Program-made: the position numbers and the translations under genes
The notes under the pieces: model-generated
The model's database searches: none
What the model saw: the letters and a program-made list of their open reading frames with translations, nothing else
What the model was told of the DNA's origin: nothing
Shown here: positions 1 to 5,739 of the stretch, one piece after another
Position numbering within the stretch: the stretch's first letter is position 1
Layout: every line of letters starts with the position of its first letter
Origin: an uncultured Bacillota bacterium
GTDB taxonomy: Bacteria > Bacillota > JAAYKD01
Direction: 5' to 3'
Length of the DNA stretch: 5,793 nucleotides
Assembly: GCA_937897315.1 (NCBI GenBank)
Contig: CALCNS010000186.1
Location: forward strand, 1 to 5,793

Positions 1-48
1 CGACCACCGAGATCTACACTCTTTCCCTACACGACGCTCTTCCGATCT
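1..48 (+). other. Illumina P5/TruSeq universal adapter (sequencing artefact)
   Basis: The first 48 bases match the 3' 48 bases of the Illumina TruSeq universal (P5) adapter, including the recognisable blocks GATCTACACTCTTTCCCTAC and ACGACGCTCTTCCGATCT. The match stops exactly at the adapter's terminal GATCT, and genomic-looking sequence begins at about 49. This is untrimmed library adapter carried into the assembly, not part of the organism's DNA. The match is from memory of the published adapter, which is a fixed and well-known sequence. Confidence 0.98.
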
Positions 49-65
49 TTTTGTGATTTGAATCG

Positions 66-94
66 TTGACGAAGAGTGTCAATCGTGTTAACAT
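66..94 (+). promoter_or_regulatory. Candidate sigma-A promoter of the flavodiiron gene
   Basis: TTGACG (66-71) resembles the -35 consensus in 5 of 6 positions. It is followed after exactly 17 bases by TAACAT (89-94), which has 4 of 6 -10 matches including the key T1, A2 and T6. Transcription would begin near 101 and leave a leader of about 40 bases before the ATG at 141. The -10 lies inside an 8-base palindrome TGTTAACA (86-93), and AATCGT occurs at 61-66 and again at 81-86. Only 92 genuine bases precede the gene, so a better promoter could lie off the contig. Confidence 0.4.
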
Positions 95-126
95 GAAGAT
101 GCCTAAGGGCTTAATTCATATGAAAC

Positions 127-131
127 GAGGG
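127..131 (+). promoter_or_regulatory. Ribosome binding site that fixes the flavodiiron start
   Basis: GAGGG lies 9 bases before the ATG at 141. The open frame runs back to a TTG at 66 and includes in-frame ATGs at 93, 99 and 120. None of those has a comparable purine-rich site in front, and translation from 141 gives the canonical family N-terminus and residue numbering. Confidence 0.75.
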
Positions 132-140
132 AAAGCAACC

Positions 141-1328
141 ATGAAGAAATGGATTAAGAACAATGTCTCCTGGGTAGGAAAAGTCGACTGGGAACTACGC
201 AAATTCCACGGGGAAGAGCTTTCCACCCATAGAGGTTCCAGCTACAACTCTTATTTAATTCAAGAAGAAAAAACCGTACTCATCGACACCGTTTGGCTCC
301 CCTTTGCTGAGGAGTTTGTGGAGAACCTTGCTTCCGAAATTGATCTCAACAAAATTGATTACATTGTTGCCAACCATGGAGAAGTCGATCATAGCGGTGC
401 TTTACCGGCTTTGATGAAACGAATTCCAAATGTACCCATTTACTGTACCGCCAACGGTGCAAAGTCCTTAAAGGGTCAATATCACCAAGATTGGAATTTC
501 CGCGTCGTGAAAACAGGTGATAGCATCGACATCGGCAATGGTAAATCCTTAGTTTTTGTGGAAATGACCATGTTGCATTGGCCCGATTCCATGGCCACTT
601 ATATGACCGGCGACAACATATTATTTAGCAATGATGCTTTTGGACAACATTACGCTAGTGAACGTTTGTTCAACGATTTGGTAGATCCTTGCGAGCTCTG
701 GTATGAAGCCATGAAATATTACGCCAATATCATTACTCCATTTGCACCGATTCTTCGCAAGAAATTAGCAGAAATCATTGCTTTAAATCTTCCCATCGAC
801 ATTATAGCCACCAGCCATGGTATTATTTGGCGTGACAATCCCATGCAAATTGTGGAAGCCTACAGCAAGTGGGCAAATGATTACCAAGAAAATCAAATCA
901 CAGTAATCTATGACACCATGTGGAACGGCACCAAAGCCCTAGCCGAAAAAATCAGCGAGGGAATCCAGGCAGCCGACCCCAATGTTGTGGTGAAAACCTT
1001 CAACTTAGCTCGAGTAGATGACAATGACCTCATTGTGGAAGTATTTAAATCCAAGAGTGTTGCTATGGGCTCTCCCACCGTTGGTGGACATATGCTACAT
1101 TCCTTAGCAGGGTTTATCCACTTTGTTCAAGAACTGAAGTTCAAAAACAAAAAAGCGGCTGGATTCGGTTGCTATGGTTGGAGTGGAGAAGCACCCAAGA
1201 AAATTAACGAAGAGTTAGCCAAAGGCGGTTTCGAAATCATAGGCGAACCCTTCCGCAACTCCTGGAACCCCGATGCAGTTCAACTGCAAAAGGCCTTTGA
1301 ATTCGGACAGCAGATAGCCAAAGCATAA
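141..1328 (+). CDS. fprA: Flavodiiron protein (A-type flavoprotein, O2/NO reductase)
   Basis: This 395-aa cytoplasmic enzyme should reduce O2 to water and/or NO to N2O, protecting an anaerobe. Electrons reach its FMN and then its diiron centre, usually from rubredoxin. Residues 1 to about 250 are a metallo-beta-lactamase-like domain with every diiron ligand visible: H79, E81, D83 (motif HGEVDHSG, with H84 following), H146, D165 and H226. These fall at the same residue numbers as in well-studied family members such as Desulfovibrio gigas ROO. Residues about 253-392 are a flavodoxin domain: FMN phosphate loop DTMWNGT (258-264), MGSPTVGG (309-316) and GFGCYGWSGE (341-350). There is no fused rubredoxin or NAD(P)H:flavin reductase domain, so this is the minimal two-domain class and its donor must be encoded elsewhere. 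The ATG at 141 was chosen for its ribosome binding site and family length. A strong terminator follows 14 bases after the stop, so the gene is probably monocistronic. O2 versus NO preference cannot be read from sequence; fprA is the generic symbol. Confidence 0.96.
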   Translation: MKKWIKNNVSWVGKVDWELRKFHGEELSTHRGSSYNSYLIQEEKTVLIDTVWLPFAEEFVENLASEIDLNKIDYIVANHGEVDHSGALPALMKRIPNVPIYCTANGAKSLKGQYHQDWNFRVVKTGDSIDIGNGKSLVFVEMTMLHWPDSMATYMTGDNILFSNDAFGQHYASERLFNDLVDPCELWYEAMKYYANIITPFAPILRKKLAEIIALNLPIDIIATSHGIIWRDNPMQIVEAYSKWANDYQENQITVIYDTMWNGTKALAEKISEGIQAADPNVVVKTFNLARVDDNDLIVEVFKSKSVAMGSPTVGGHMLHSLAGFIHFVQELKFKNKKAAGFGCYGWSGEAPKKINEELAKGGFEIIGEPFRNSWNPDAVQLQKAFEFGQQIAKA

Positions 1329-1342
1329 CCCTTTTGCAGCAT

Positions 1343-1380
1343 GGGACAGCTCTTTCTGAGCTGTCCCTTTGTTTATATTT
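1343..1380 (+). terminator. Rho-independent terminator of the flavodiiron gene
   Basis: A perfect 10-bp stem, GGGACAGCTC (1343-1352) paired with GAGCTGTCCC (1358-1367), encloses the 5-base loop TTTCT. It is followed directly by the T-rich tract TTTGTTTATATTT (1368-1380). It starts 14 bases after the stop codon. The other strand has no T-tract after the stem, so it should act only on + strand transcripts. It separates the flavodiiron gene from the polyphosphate operon. Confidence 0.95.
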
Positions 1381-1430
1381 GCTAGCCTTTCCTTAGAATT
1401 CAACAAGATTTTACCTCTATTTTTCATCCT

Positions 1431-1460
1431 TGCATTGCTTTTCATTGATAAAGCAATGTA
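1431..1460 (+). repeat. Inverted repeat over the ppx -35 region, candidate operator
   Basis: CATTGCTTT (1433-1441) is mirrored perfectly by AAAGCAATG (1450-1458) across the 8-base spacer TCATTGAT. A G-T wobble and a T-A pair extend it to TGCATTGCTTT / AAAGCAATGTA. The right arm includes the last base of the -35 hexamer and the start of the promoter spacer, and the whole -35 lies within the repeat. There is no T-tract on either strand, so it does not look like a terminator. Position and symmetry suit a dimeric repressor or activator site, but I do not recognise the motif and it does not resemble a Pho box. Confidence 0.55.
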
Positions 1461-1473
1461 AAAGTCGTATAAT
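1445..1473 (+). promoter_or_regulatory. Sigma-A promoter of the ppx-ppk operon
   Basis: TTGATA (1445-1450) and a perfect TATAAT (1468-1473) are separated by exactly 17 bases. The predicted transcription start is near 1480, giving a short leader of about 24 bases that holds AAGGAG (1492-1497) 6 bases before the ppx ATG. The preceding transcript is closed by the terminator at 1343-1380, so this should be the main promoter of both polyphosphate genes. The hexamers are close enough to consensus to suggest strong basal activity unless the overlapping inverted repeat is occupied. Confidence 0.85.
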
Positions 1474-1503
1474 AAGGAAAAGCAACCATATAAGGAGCGC
1501 ACC

Positions 1504-2544
1504 ATGAATTATTCCATCATCGACTTAGGATCAAACACCGTTCGTCTATCGGTTTATCGATGCGATGGCCAGAGTTTACAAGTCTTATTTAGCCGAAAGG
1601 TCAACTTGGGTTTGGCCGGCTACATACAAGGCGGTATTTTAGCCGAAATCGGCATACAACGTGCCATTGGTGTGCTGCGCATGTTTCAAGATACTTTAAA
1701 CAATTTGAATTTAGAACAGCCGCATGTTCTTGCCACTGCTTCCTTGCGCAATATTGACAACCGTACGGAAGCACAATCACGTATTGAACAAGCAATTGGA
1801 CTCCCGATTGACATTCTCAGTGGGGAGGAAGAAGCACGCTTTTCTTTTCTTGGTACCCGCATGGAACACGCATCGGCAAGCGCTTTGGTGGTCGATATCG
1901 GTGGCGGCAGCGCGGAAATCACTCTTAGCAATGGAGAAGAGATTATTGAAGCGATCAGTTTGCCTTTAGGGTCCCTAAATCTAATCCCAAAAGAACCCCT
2001 TTTAGGAAAGAATCGCATATTGATGACAAAAGCGGAACACAAACGTGTAAAGAGTTTAGTGGAAACGGCACTGAAGGATTATCCTAAATTAAGAGGGAAA
2101 CATGTTCCTACAATGATTGGAGTAGGGGGAACCATTCGTGCCACGGGTCGTCTGAACCAAGAGGTATATCAACTTCCTCCCGAAGATCGATCTATTGAAT
2201 CCACCCATATTAAGGAAATGACTAAGCTTCTTATCGATGACGAAACCGTTGGACTGGATTTGATCTTGCGCACGGCTCCGGATCGGGTAAAGACGTTACT
2301 GTATGGTATGACCATTTTGCAGACCCTTGTTAAACATTTTCGTTGTGAGAAGGTTTTAGTAAGCCGCTTTGGCGTGAGAGAGGGCTACCTCTTAGAGCGA
2401 TTACTGGTATGCAAAAGTGGCGACCCGTTACCCAAGTGGTCTGTTACAATGAGTGAGTCCGATTGGGAACGATACCCAGAACTCGATGCGGAACTGCAGG
2501 AAACCGGAAAGGATGGTCCCAAACCACCTTTAAGTAACGAATAA
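1504..2544 (+). CDS. ppx: Exopolyphosphatase, Ppx/GppA family (short form)
   Basis: This 346-aa cytoplasmic phosphatase of the ASKHA (actin/Hsp70-like) fold is predicted to release phosphate from polyphosphate chain ends; some relatives hydrolyse pppGpp to ppGpp. Family motifs appear in order: phosphate-1 loop DLGSNTVRL (7-15), LATASLRN (76-83), LSGEEEARF (105-113, containing the expected catalytic glutamate at about 109-110), phosphate-2 loop DIGGGS (131-136), the GVGGT loop (206-210) and the SRFGVREGYLLERL segment (287-300). The protein stops soon after the two ASKHA lobes and lacks the C-terminal HD-like region of the ~510-aa E. coli Ppx, as do other short Gram-positive and actinobacterial forms. 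Its last ~40 residues are polar, probably disordered and weakly conserved. AAGGAG 6 bases upstream supports the ATG at 1504. Its position before ppk1 favours an exopolyphosphatase role, but GppA-type pppGpp activity cannot be excluded from sequence. Confidence 0.93.
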   Translation: MNYSIIDLGSNTVRLSVYRCDGQSLQVLFSRKVNLGLAGYIQGGILAEIGIQRAIGVLRMFQDTLNNLNLEQPHVLATASLRNIDNRTEAQSRIEQAIGLPIDILSGEEEARFSFLGTRMEHASASALVVDIGGGSAEITLSNGEEIIEAISLPLGSLNLIPKEPLLGKNRILMTKAEHKRVKSLVETALKDYPKLRGKHVPTMIGVGGTIRATGRLNQEVYQLPPEDRSIESTHIKEMTKLLIDDETVGLDLILRTAPDRVKTLLYGMTILQTLVKHFRCEKVLVSRFGVREGYLLERLLVCKSGDPLPKWSVTMSESDWERYPELDAELQETGKDGPKPPLSNE

Positions 2545-2548
2545 GGAG
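2542..2548 (+). promoter_or_regulatory. ppk1 ribosome binding site overlapping the ppx stop codon
   Basis: TAAGGAG begins with the ppx stop codon TAA (2542-2544) and lies 8 bases before the ATG at 2557. An in-frame GTG at 2548 shares its G with this site and therefore cannot be the start, so 2557 is preferred. Ribosomes finishing ppx arrive on the ppk1 initiation site, which suggests translational coupling. Confidence 0.85.
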
Positions 2549-2556
2549 TGTTCTCC

Positions 2557-4725
2557 ATGGCACTCGATCCTACAGCCATACCCCTTGATTACTCCTATAC
2601 GCAAAACCGTGACCTTTCCTGGTTACGGTTTAATCAGCGTGTACTGGAAGAAGCTCAAGATTCCACCGTACCGCTCATGGAACGATTGCGCTTTCTGTCC
2701 ATCTTCTGCTCTAACCTGGATGAGTTCTTCATGATTCGCATGGGCAGCACCTATGAACTAACGCTGAGTCAACCTGAACACATCGACAATAAGTCGGGAT
2801 GGACCCCGGCGCAGATTTTTAAGAAGGTGTTTGAGCGAGCTCATGGTTTGAACGCACTCATGGAGCAGACGTTTTCAGAACTAGAAACGCTCTTGGCAAA
2901 GCAAGGGGTAGTTCGGCTTTATCACAAAAACTGGGCAGATGTCGATCGCAAATATGCCAGACATTATTTTCGTTATCAAGTGCTACCGGTTTTGTCTGCT
3001 CAAGTCTTGGATTCGAGACATCCCTTCCCACATGTAGCCAGTAAAGCCTTACATGTGGGGGTAGAACTACGCGAAAAGACAAAAGAAAAAGAAAAAAAGA
3101 AAAACCTCTCTCTTTTTGGGTTGATTCCCGTGCCTGATTTTTTACCCCAGATTGTATTCTTGCCCGGACCTACCCTGAGGTATATTTTACTAGAAGAGAT
3201 TGTTTTAGAATTTGCCGACGAAATCTATCCGTATCACGAGATCCTAGATAAATCTATTTTTTGTTTGACGCGAAATGCAGACTTAACCATCGATGAATTC
3301 GACTTGGATCCCCGCGAAGATTATCGTGAGCAAATGCGCACCGTGTTAAAAAAGCGGAGCCGCTTGGCACCCATTTGCATGGAAGTGCAATATGCTACAA
3401 AGAGCAGCCCAATGCTATCTTTTTTCTGTAAACAATGGGGTCTGAAAAACCAACAGGTGTTTTATAAAAAAGCTCCTTTGAATTTTGGCTTTTTATCTTC
3501 CCTCATTGACAAAATACCGACTAAGCAAAGAACCATATTGCTATACCCACCCTATACTCCACAATATCCACCGGATTGGCAACCAGATGAAAGCAAGATA
3601 CGGCAAATCCAAGAGCGAGATCGCCTACTGTATTTTCCATATGACAGCATCGAACCTTTTTTGCAGCTCATCAAAGAAGCTTCTGAAGACCCAGAAGTCC
3701 TCTCCATAAAAATTGCCATTTATCGCTTAGCCAATCGATCTCGCTTGGTAGAGTATTTACTCACAGCCGTGGAAAACGGCAAAGAAGTACTGGTCCTCGT
3801 GGAATTACGTGCACGTTTCGATGAAGCCAATAATATTAATTGGACAGAGATTTTAGAAGAAGGTGGCTGCAAAGTCATCTATGGCTTAGAAAATTATAAA
3901 GCGCATGCAAAAATATGCTTAATCACACGTAGAAATAAAGACCGGGTTCAGTATATCACCCAAATAGGAACCGGTAATTACAACGAAAAAACCGTACACC
4001 TTTACACCGATTTATCTCTTTTGACCGCCGATCCTGTTCTCGGAGAAGATGCTAATCGATTTTTTAGTAATATGAGTATGGGGTATCTCGACGGGCATTA
4101 TGAATCCTTGTTGGTCGCTCCGAAAGAAATGAAACCGGCTTTGCTGAAACTCATCGATTGGGAAATCGAGAAAGCTCGACGTGGTGAGGCCGGATTTGTC
4201 GGTATCAAAGCTAACTCCTTATCGGAAAGGGAACTACTCGATAAGTTGAGCGAGGCTTCCCGAGCCGGTGTTCGGGTTCGCCTTATGATACGTGGCATAT
4301 GCTGCCTTCTACCGCAGGTTCTAGGCGCTACAGAAAATATTGAGATTCGTAGTATCGTTGGGCGTTTCTTGGAACACCCACGTATTTATCTGTTTGGCTG
4401 TGACGAGAAACGCAGTATTTATATCGGTTCTGCCGACGGCATGACCCGAAACTTGGATTATCGGGTTGAGATTCTATGCCCAGTAAAAGATAAGCAGCTG
4501 AAACAGCAAATTCACCATTACTGGAACACCATGTGGCAAGACAATTGCAAAGCAAGAACGATGTTACCGAACGGGGACATGGTGCCAGTGGAATCAAATC
4601 CTGCAGAAGTGTATGATGCACAAAAAATTTTTATGCAAGAAGCCATGAGCAAGAAAGATAATACGGACCTTACAAGGCAAATAATACTTAATGCAGCTAA
4701 TAAATACTTAAAAAAACTGAAGTAA
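2557..4725 (+). CDS. ppk1: Polyphosphate kinase 1
   Basis: This 722-aa enzyme reversibly transfers the ATP gamma-phosphate to growing polyphosphate through a phosphohistidine intermediate. The N-terminal domain opens with NRDLSWLRFNQRVLEEA (17-33) and SNLDEFF (52-58, nucleotide-contacting Asn53). A middle helical-hairpin-like region follows, then two phospholipase-D-like catalytic domains. Key residues sit at a constant +15 offset from E. coli Ppk: R390 (E. coli R375), R420 (R405, in RARFDE), phosphohistidine H450 (H435, in KAHAK), Y483 (Y468, in LYTDLSLLTAD), R579 (R564) and second-domain H607 (H592, in FLEHPRIYLF). All are intact, so the enzyme should be active. At 722 aa it is slightly longer than the 688-aa E. 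coli protein, with an extra C-terminal tail. A lysine/glutamate-rich stretch (172-182, coded by an A-rich run near 3078-3106) lies in a surface-type segment. It is co-transcribed with ppx 12 bases upstream; no terminator follows, so read-through into the regulator gene is possible. Confidence 0.97.
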   Translation: MALDPTAIPLDYSYTQNRDLSWLRFNQRVLEEAQDSTVPLMERLRFLSIFCSNLDEFFMIRMGSTYELTLSQPEHIDNKSGWTPAQIFKKVFERAHGLNALMEQTFSELETLLAKQGVVRLYHKNWADVDRKYARHYFRYQVLPVLSAQVLDSRHPFPHVASKALHVGVELREKTKEKEKKKNLSLFGLIPVPDFLPQIVFLPGPTLRYILLEEIVLEFADEIYPYHEILDKSIFCLTRNADLTIDEFDLDPREDYREQMRTVLKKRSRLAPICMEVQYATKSSPMLSFFCKQWGLKNQQVFYKKAPLNFGFLSSLIDKIPTKQRTILLYPPYTPQYPPDWQPDESKIRQIQERDRLLYFPYDSIEPFLQLIKEASEDPEVLSIKIAIYRLANRSRLVEYLLTAVENGKEVLVLVELRARFDEANNINWTEILEEGGCKVIYGLENYKAHAKICLITRRNKDRVQYITQIGTGNYNEKTVHLYTDLSLLTADPVLGEDANRFFSNMSMGYLDGHYESLLVAPKEMKPALLKLIDWEIEKARRGEAGFVGIKANSLSERELLDKLSEASRAGVRVRLMIRGICCLLPQVLGATENIEIRSIVGRFLEHPRIYLFGCDEKRSIYIGSADGMTRNLDYRVEILCPVKDKQLKQQIHHYWNTMWQDNCKARTMLPNGDMVPVESNPAEVYDAQKIFMQEAMSKKDNTDLTRQIILNAANKYLKKLK
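3027..3059 (+). repeat. Perfect 10-bp inverted repeat inside ppk1
   Basis: CCCACATGTA (3027-3036) is perfectly complementary to TACATGTGGG (3050-3059) around a 13-base loop. It encodes residues 157-167 of Ppk1, where two His-Val pairs (159-160 and 166-167) partly account for the symmetry. In mRNA it would form a stable stem-loop. There is no T-tract after it, so it is not an ordinary terminator, and it lies just before the A-rich lysine stretch. Confidence 0.6.
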
Positions 4726-4730
4726 CCCTC

Positions 4731-4761
4731 TTGACCCTTACGTTGCGGAACCGTTTACACT
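4731..4761 (+). promoter_or_regulatory. MerR-type promoter/operator with 19-bp spacer, likely autoregulatory
   Basis: TTGACC (4731-4736, 5 of 6 -35 matches) and TACACT (4756-4761, 4 of 6 -10 matches) are separated by 19 bases. This is longer than the usual 17 and is the hallmark of promoters that MerR-family proteins activate by underwinding the spacer. The spacer holds an imperfect dyad, TTACG (4738-4742) / CGGAA (4746-4750), around TTG. The local text CCCTTACGTTGCGGAACCG resembles, from memory, operators of TipA/Mta-like MerR proteins. It begins 6 bases after the ppk1 stop and lies 25-55 bases before the regulator's own ATG. Confidence 0.7.
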
Positions 4762-4785
4762 CTATCTCAGAGAGGAGGGCGTGGC

Positions 4786-5706
4786 ATGATACGAATCGGC
4801 GACATTGCAAATCGATATGAAATCTCCCACAGAACGTTACGCTACTGGGAAGAAGTCGGTATTCTAGAAAGCCAGCGGAGTGAAAGCGGATATCGCTACT
4901 ATAACGAAGAGAATATGGCTCGAATTCAACAAATCGTTATTTTGCGCAATCTGGATTTTCCCATAGCGGAAATAGAAAAGATCTTCTTAACAAGTTCTAG
5001 TCACCATACCTTGGATGTATTTAAGAACCATTACACGCGTCTCAAAGAGGATGCCCGACATGCGCAATTGTTGATTAGGATTCTCGAGAACCTCATCCTG
5101 CAGCTTGAGACAACCAAGGATTTCATGACAATGTTATCTGGTTTAGATGAGCAATTGAAACAGCCGATGACCGCACTGATGCAAGGCCCTCTAAATTCAC
5201 TCTCTGAAAGGATGATAAACATGTCACAAAAGAACTTAGACCATGTAAGAATTGTAAAACTACCACCCATGACCGTTGCTTCTTATCGAGCCGAAAGCAC
5301 AACCCCGGAAGCGGATTGCGCTGCTGTGATGAACTCTTTTATCTTTGAGCATTCCCTTCATAAACGAGCCGGTTTCCGGCATTTCGGTTTCAACAATCCC
5401 AGTCCGAGCGAAGGTAACCCCGTTTATGGATATGAGATCTGGGTGACCATTCCAGAAGAAATGGATGTACCAGCCCCGTTTGAGAAGAGATATTTCTCCG
5501 GTGGGCTCTATGCTTCGGCTCCGACAACACTTCAAGAGATCGGCGAACGTTGGATGCAATTGTATCACTGGGCAAAAAACAGTGAAGAGTATGATGTGGA
5601 CTTCAGTTTCCAGTGGTTAGAAGAATGTGTGGATTTTGAAGCATTCATAAGCGCACCCGAAACAAAGAAACAACTCGATTTACTTGAACCGATAAAGAAA
5701 ATATAG
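4786..5706 (+). CDS. MerR-family regulator with GyrI/BmrR-like effector-binding domain
   Basis: This 306-aa cytoplasmic DNA-binding regulator probably senses a small organic molecule. Residues 1-70 are a classic MerR winged helix-turn-helix: MIRIGDIANRYEISHRTLRY, then WEEVGIL (21-27), the wing SGYRYY (34-39) and the second-helix region LRNLDFPIAEIEKIF. Residues about 75-118 are a charged, leucine-rich helix suited to the antiparallel dimerisation coiled coil. Residues about 152-306 resemble the GyrI-like/BmrR effector-binding fold, with YGYEIWVTIPEE (214-225) as a typical central strand whose Glu217 could contact a cationic or aromatic ligand (inference). Only two cysteines (178 and 281) are present and not in a metal-sensor arrangement, so a mercury, copper or zinc sensor is unlikely. 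AGGAGG (4773-4778), 7 bases upstream, supports the ATG. It has its own MerR-type promoter, so self-activation is likely. No target transporter or enzyme is visible downstream because the contig ends. The ligand is unknown. Confidence 0.92.
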   Translation: MIRIGDIANRYEISHRTLRYWEEVGILESQRSESGYRYYNEENMARIQQIVILRNLDFPIAEIEKIFLTSSSHHTLDVFKNHYTRLKEDARHAQLLIRILENLILQLETTKDFMTMLSGLDEQLKQPMTALMQGPLNSLSERMINMSQKNLDHVRIVKLPPMTVASYRAESTTPEADCAAVMNSFIFEHSLHKRAGFRHFGFNNPSPSEGNPVYGYEIWVTIPEEMDVPAPFEKRYFSGGLYASAPTTLQEIGERWMQLYHWAKNSEEYDVDFSFQWLEECVDFEAFISAPETKKQLDLLEPIKKI

Positions 5707-5739
5707 TGTAAATACAAAAGCTGCTGAAGCGACAATAAT

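Noticed and set aside
51..68. TTGTGA half-site resembling a CRP/FNR or Rex box
   Set aside because: The facing half-site (63-68, TCGTTG) matches the expected TCACAA in only 2 of 6 positions, so it is not a credible dyad.
66..140. N-terminal extension of the flavodiiron protein from the TTG at 66 (25 extra residues)
   Set aside because: It overlaps the candidate promoter, lacks a ribosome binding site and is absent from the family. Starting at 141 places all metal ligands at the canonical residue numbers.
1431..1460. Second terminator for the flavodiiron gene
   Set aside because: The inverted repeat has no T-tract on either strand and lies across the -35 of the ppx promoter, so an operator is the better reading.
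1215..1505. 96-aa minus-strand open frame over the flavodiiron 3' end and intergenic region
   Set aside because: It is antisense to a well-supported gene, crosses the terminator and the ppx promoter, and shows no recognisable motif. The other overlapping small frames on both strands are shadows for the same reason.
2548..2556. GTG at 2548 as the ppk1 start
   Set aside because: It overlaps the ribosome binding site TAAGGAG (2542-2548); the ATG at 2557 has correct 8-base spacing.
3078..3106. Possible frameshift in the A-rich run of ppk1
   Set aside because: The reading frame is open and the family match is continuous on both sides, with a constant +15 residue offset to E. coli Ppk for the catalytic-domain key residues after it.
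4786..5706. Metal-sensing MerR/CueR/ZntR-type regulator
   Set aside because: Only two widely separated cysteines are present, and the long C-terminal domain fits the GyrI/BmrR effector-binding type.
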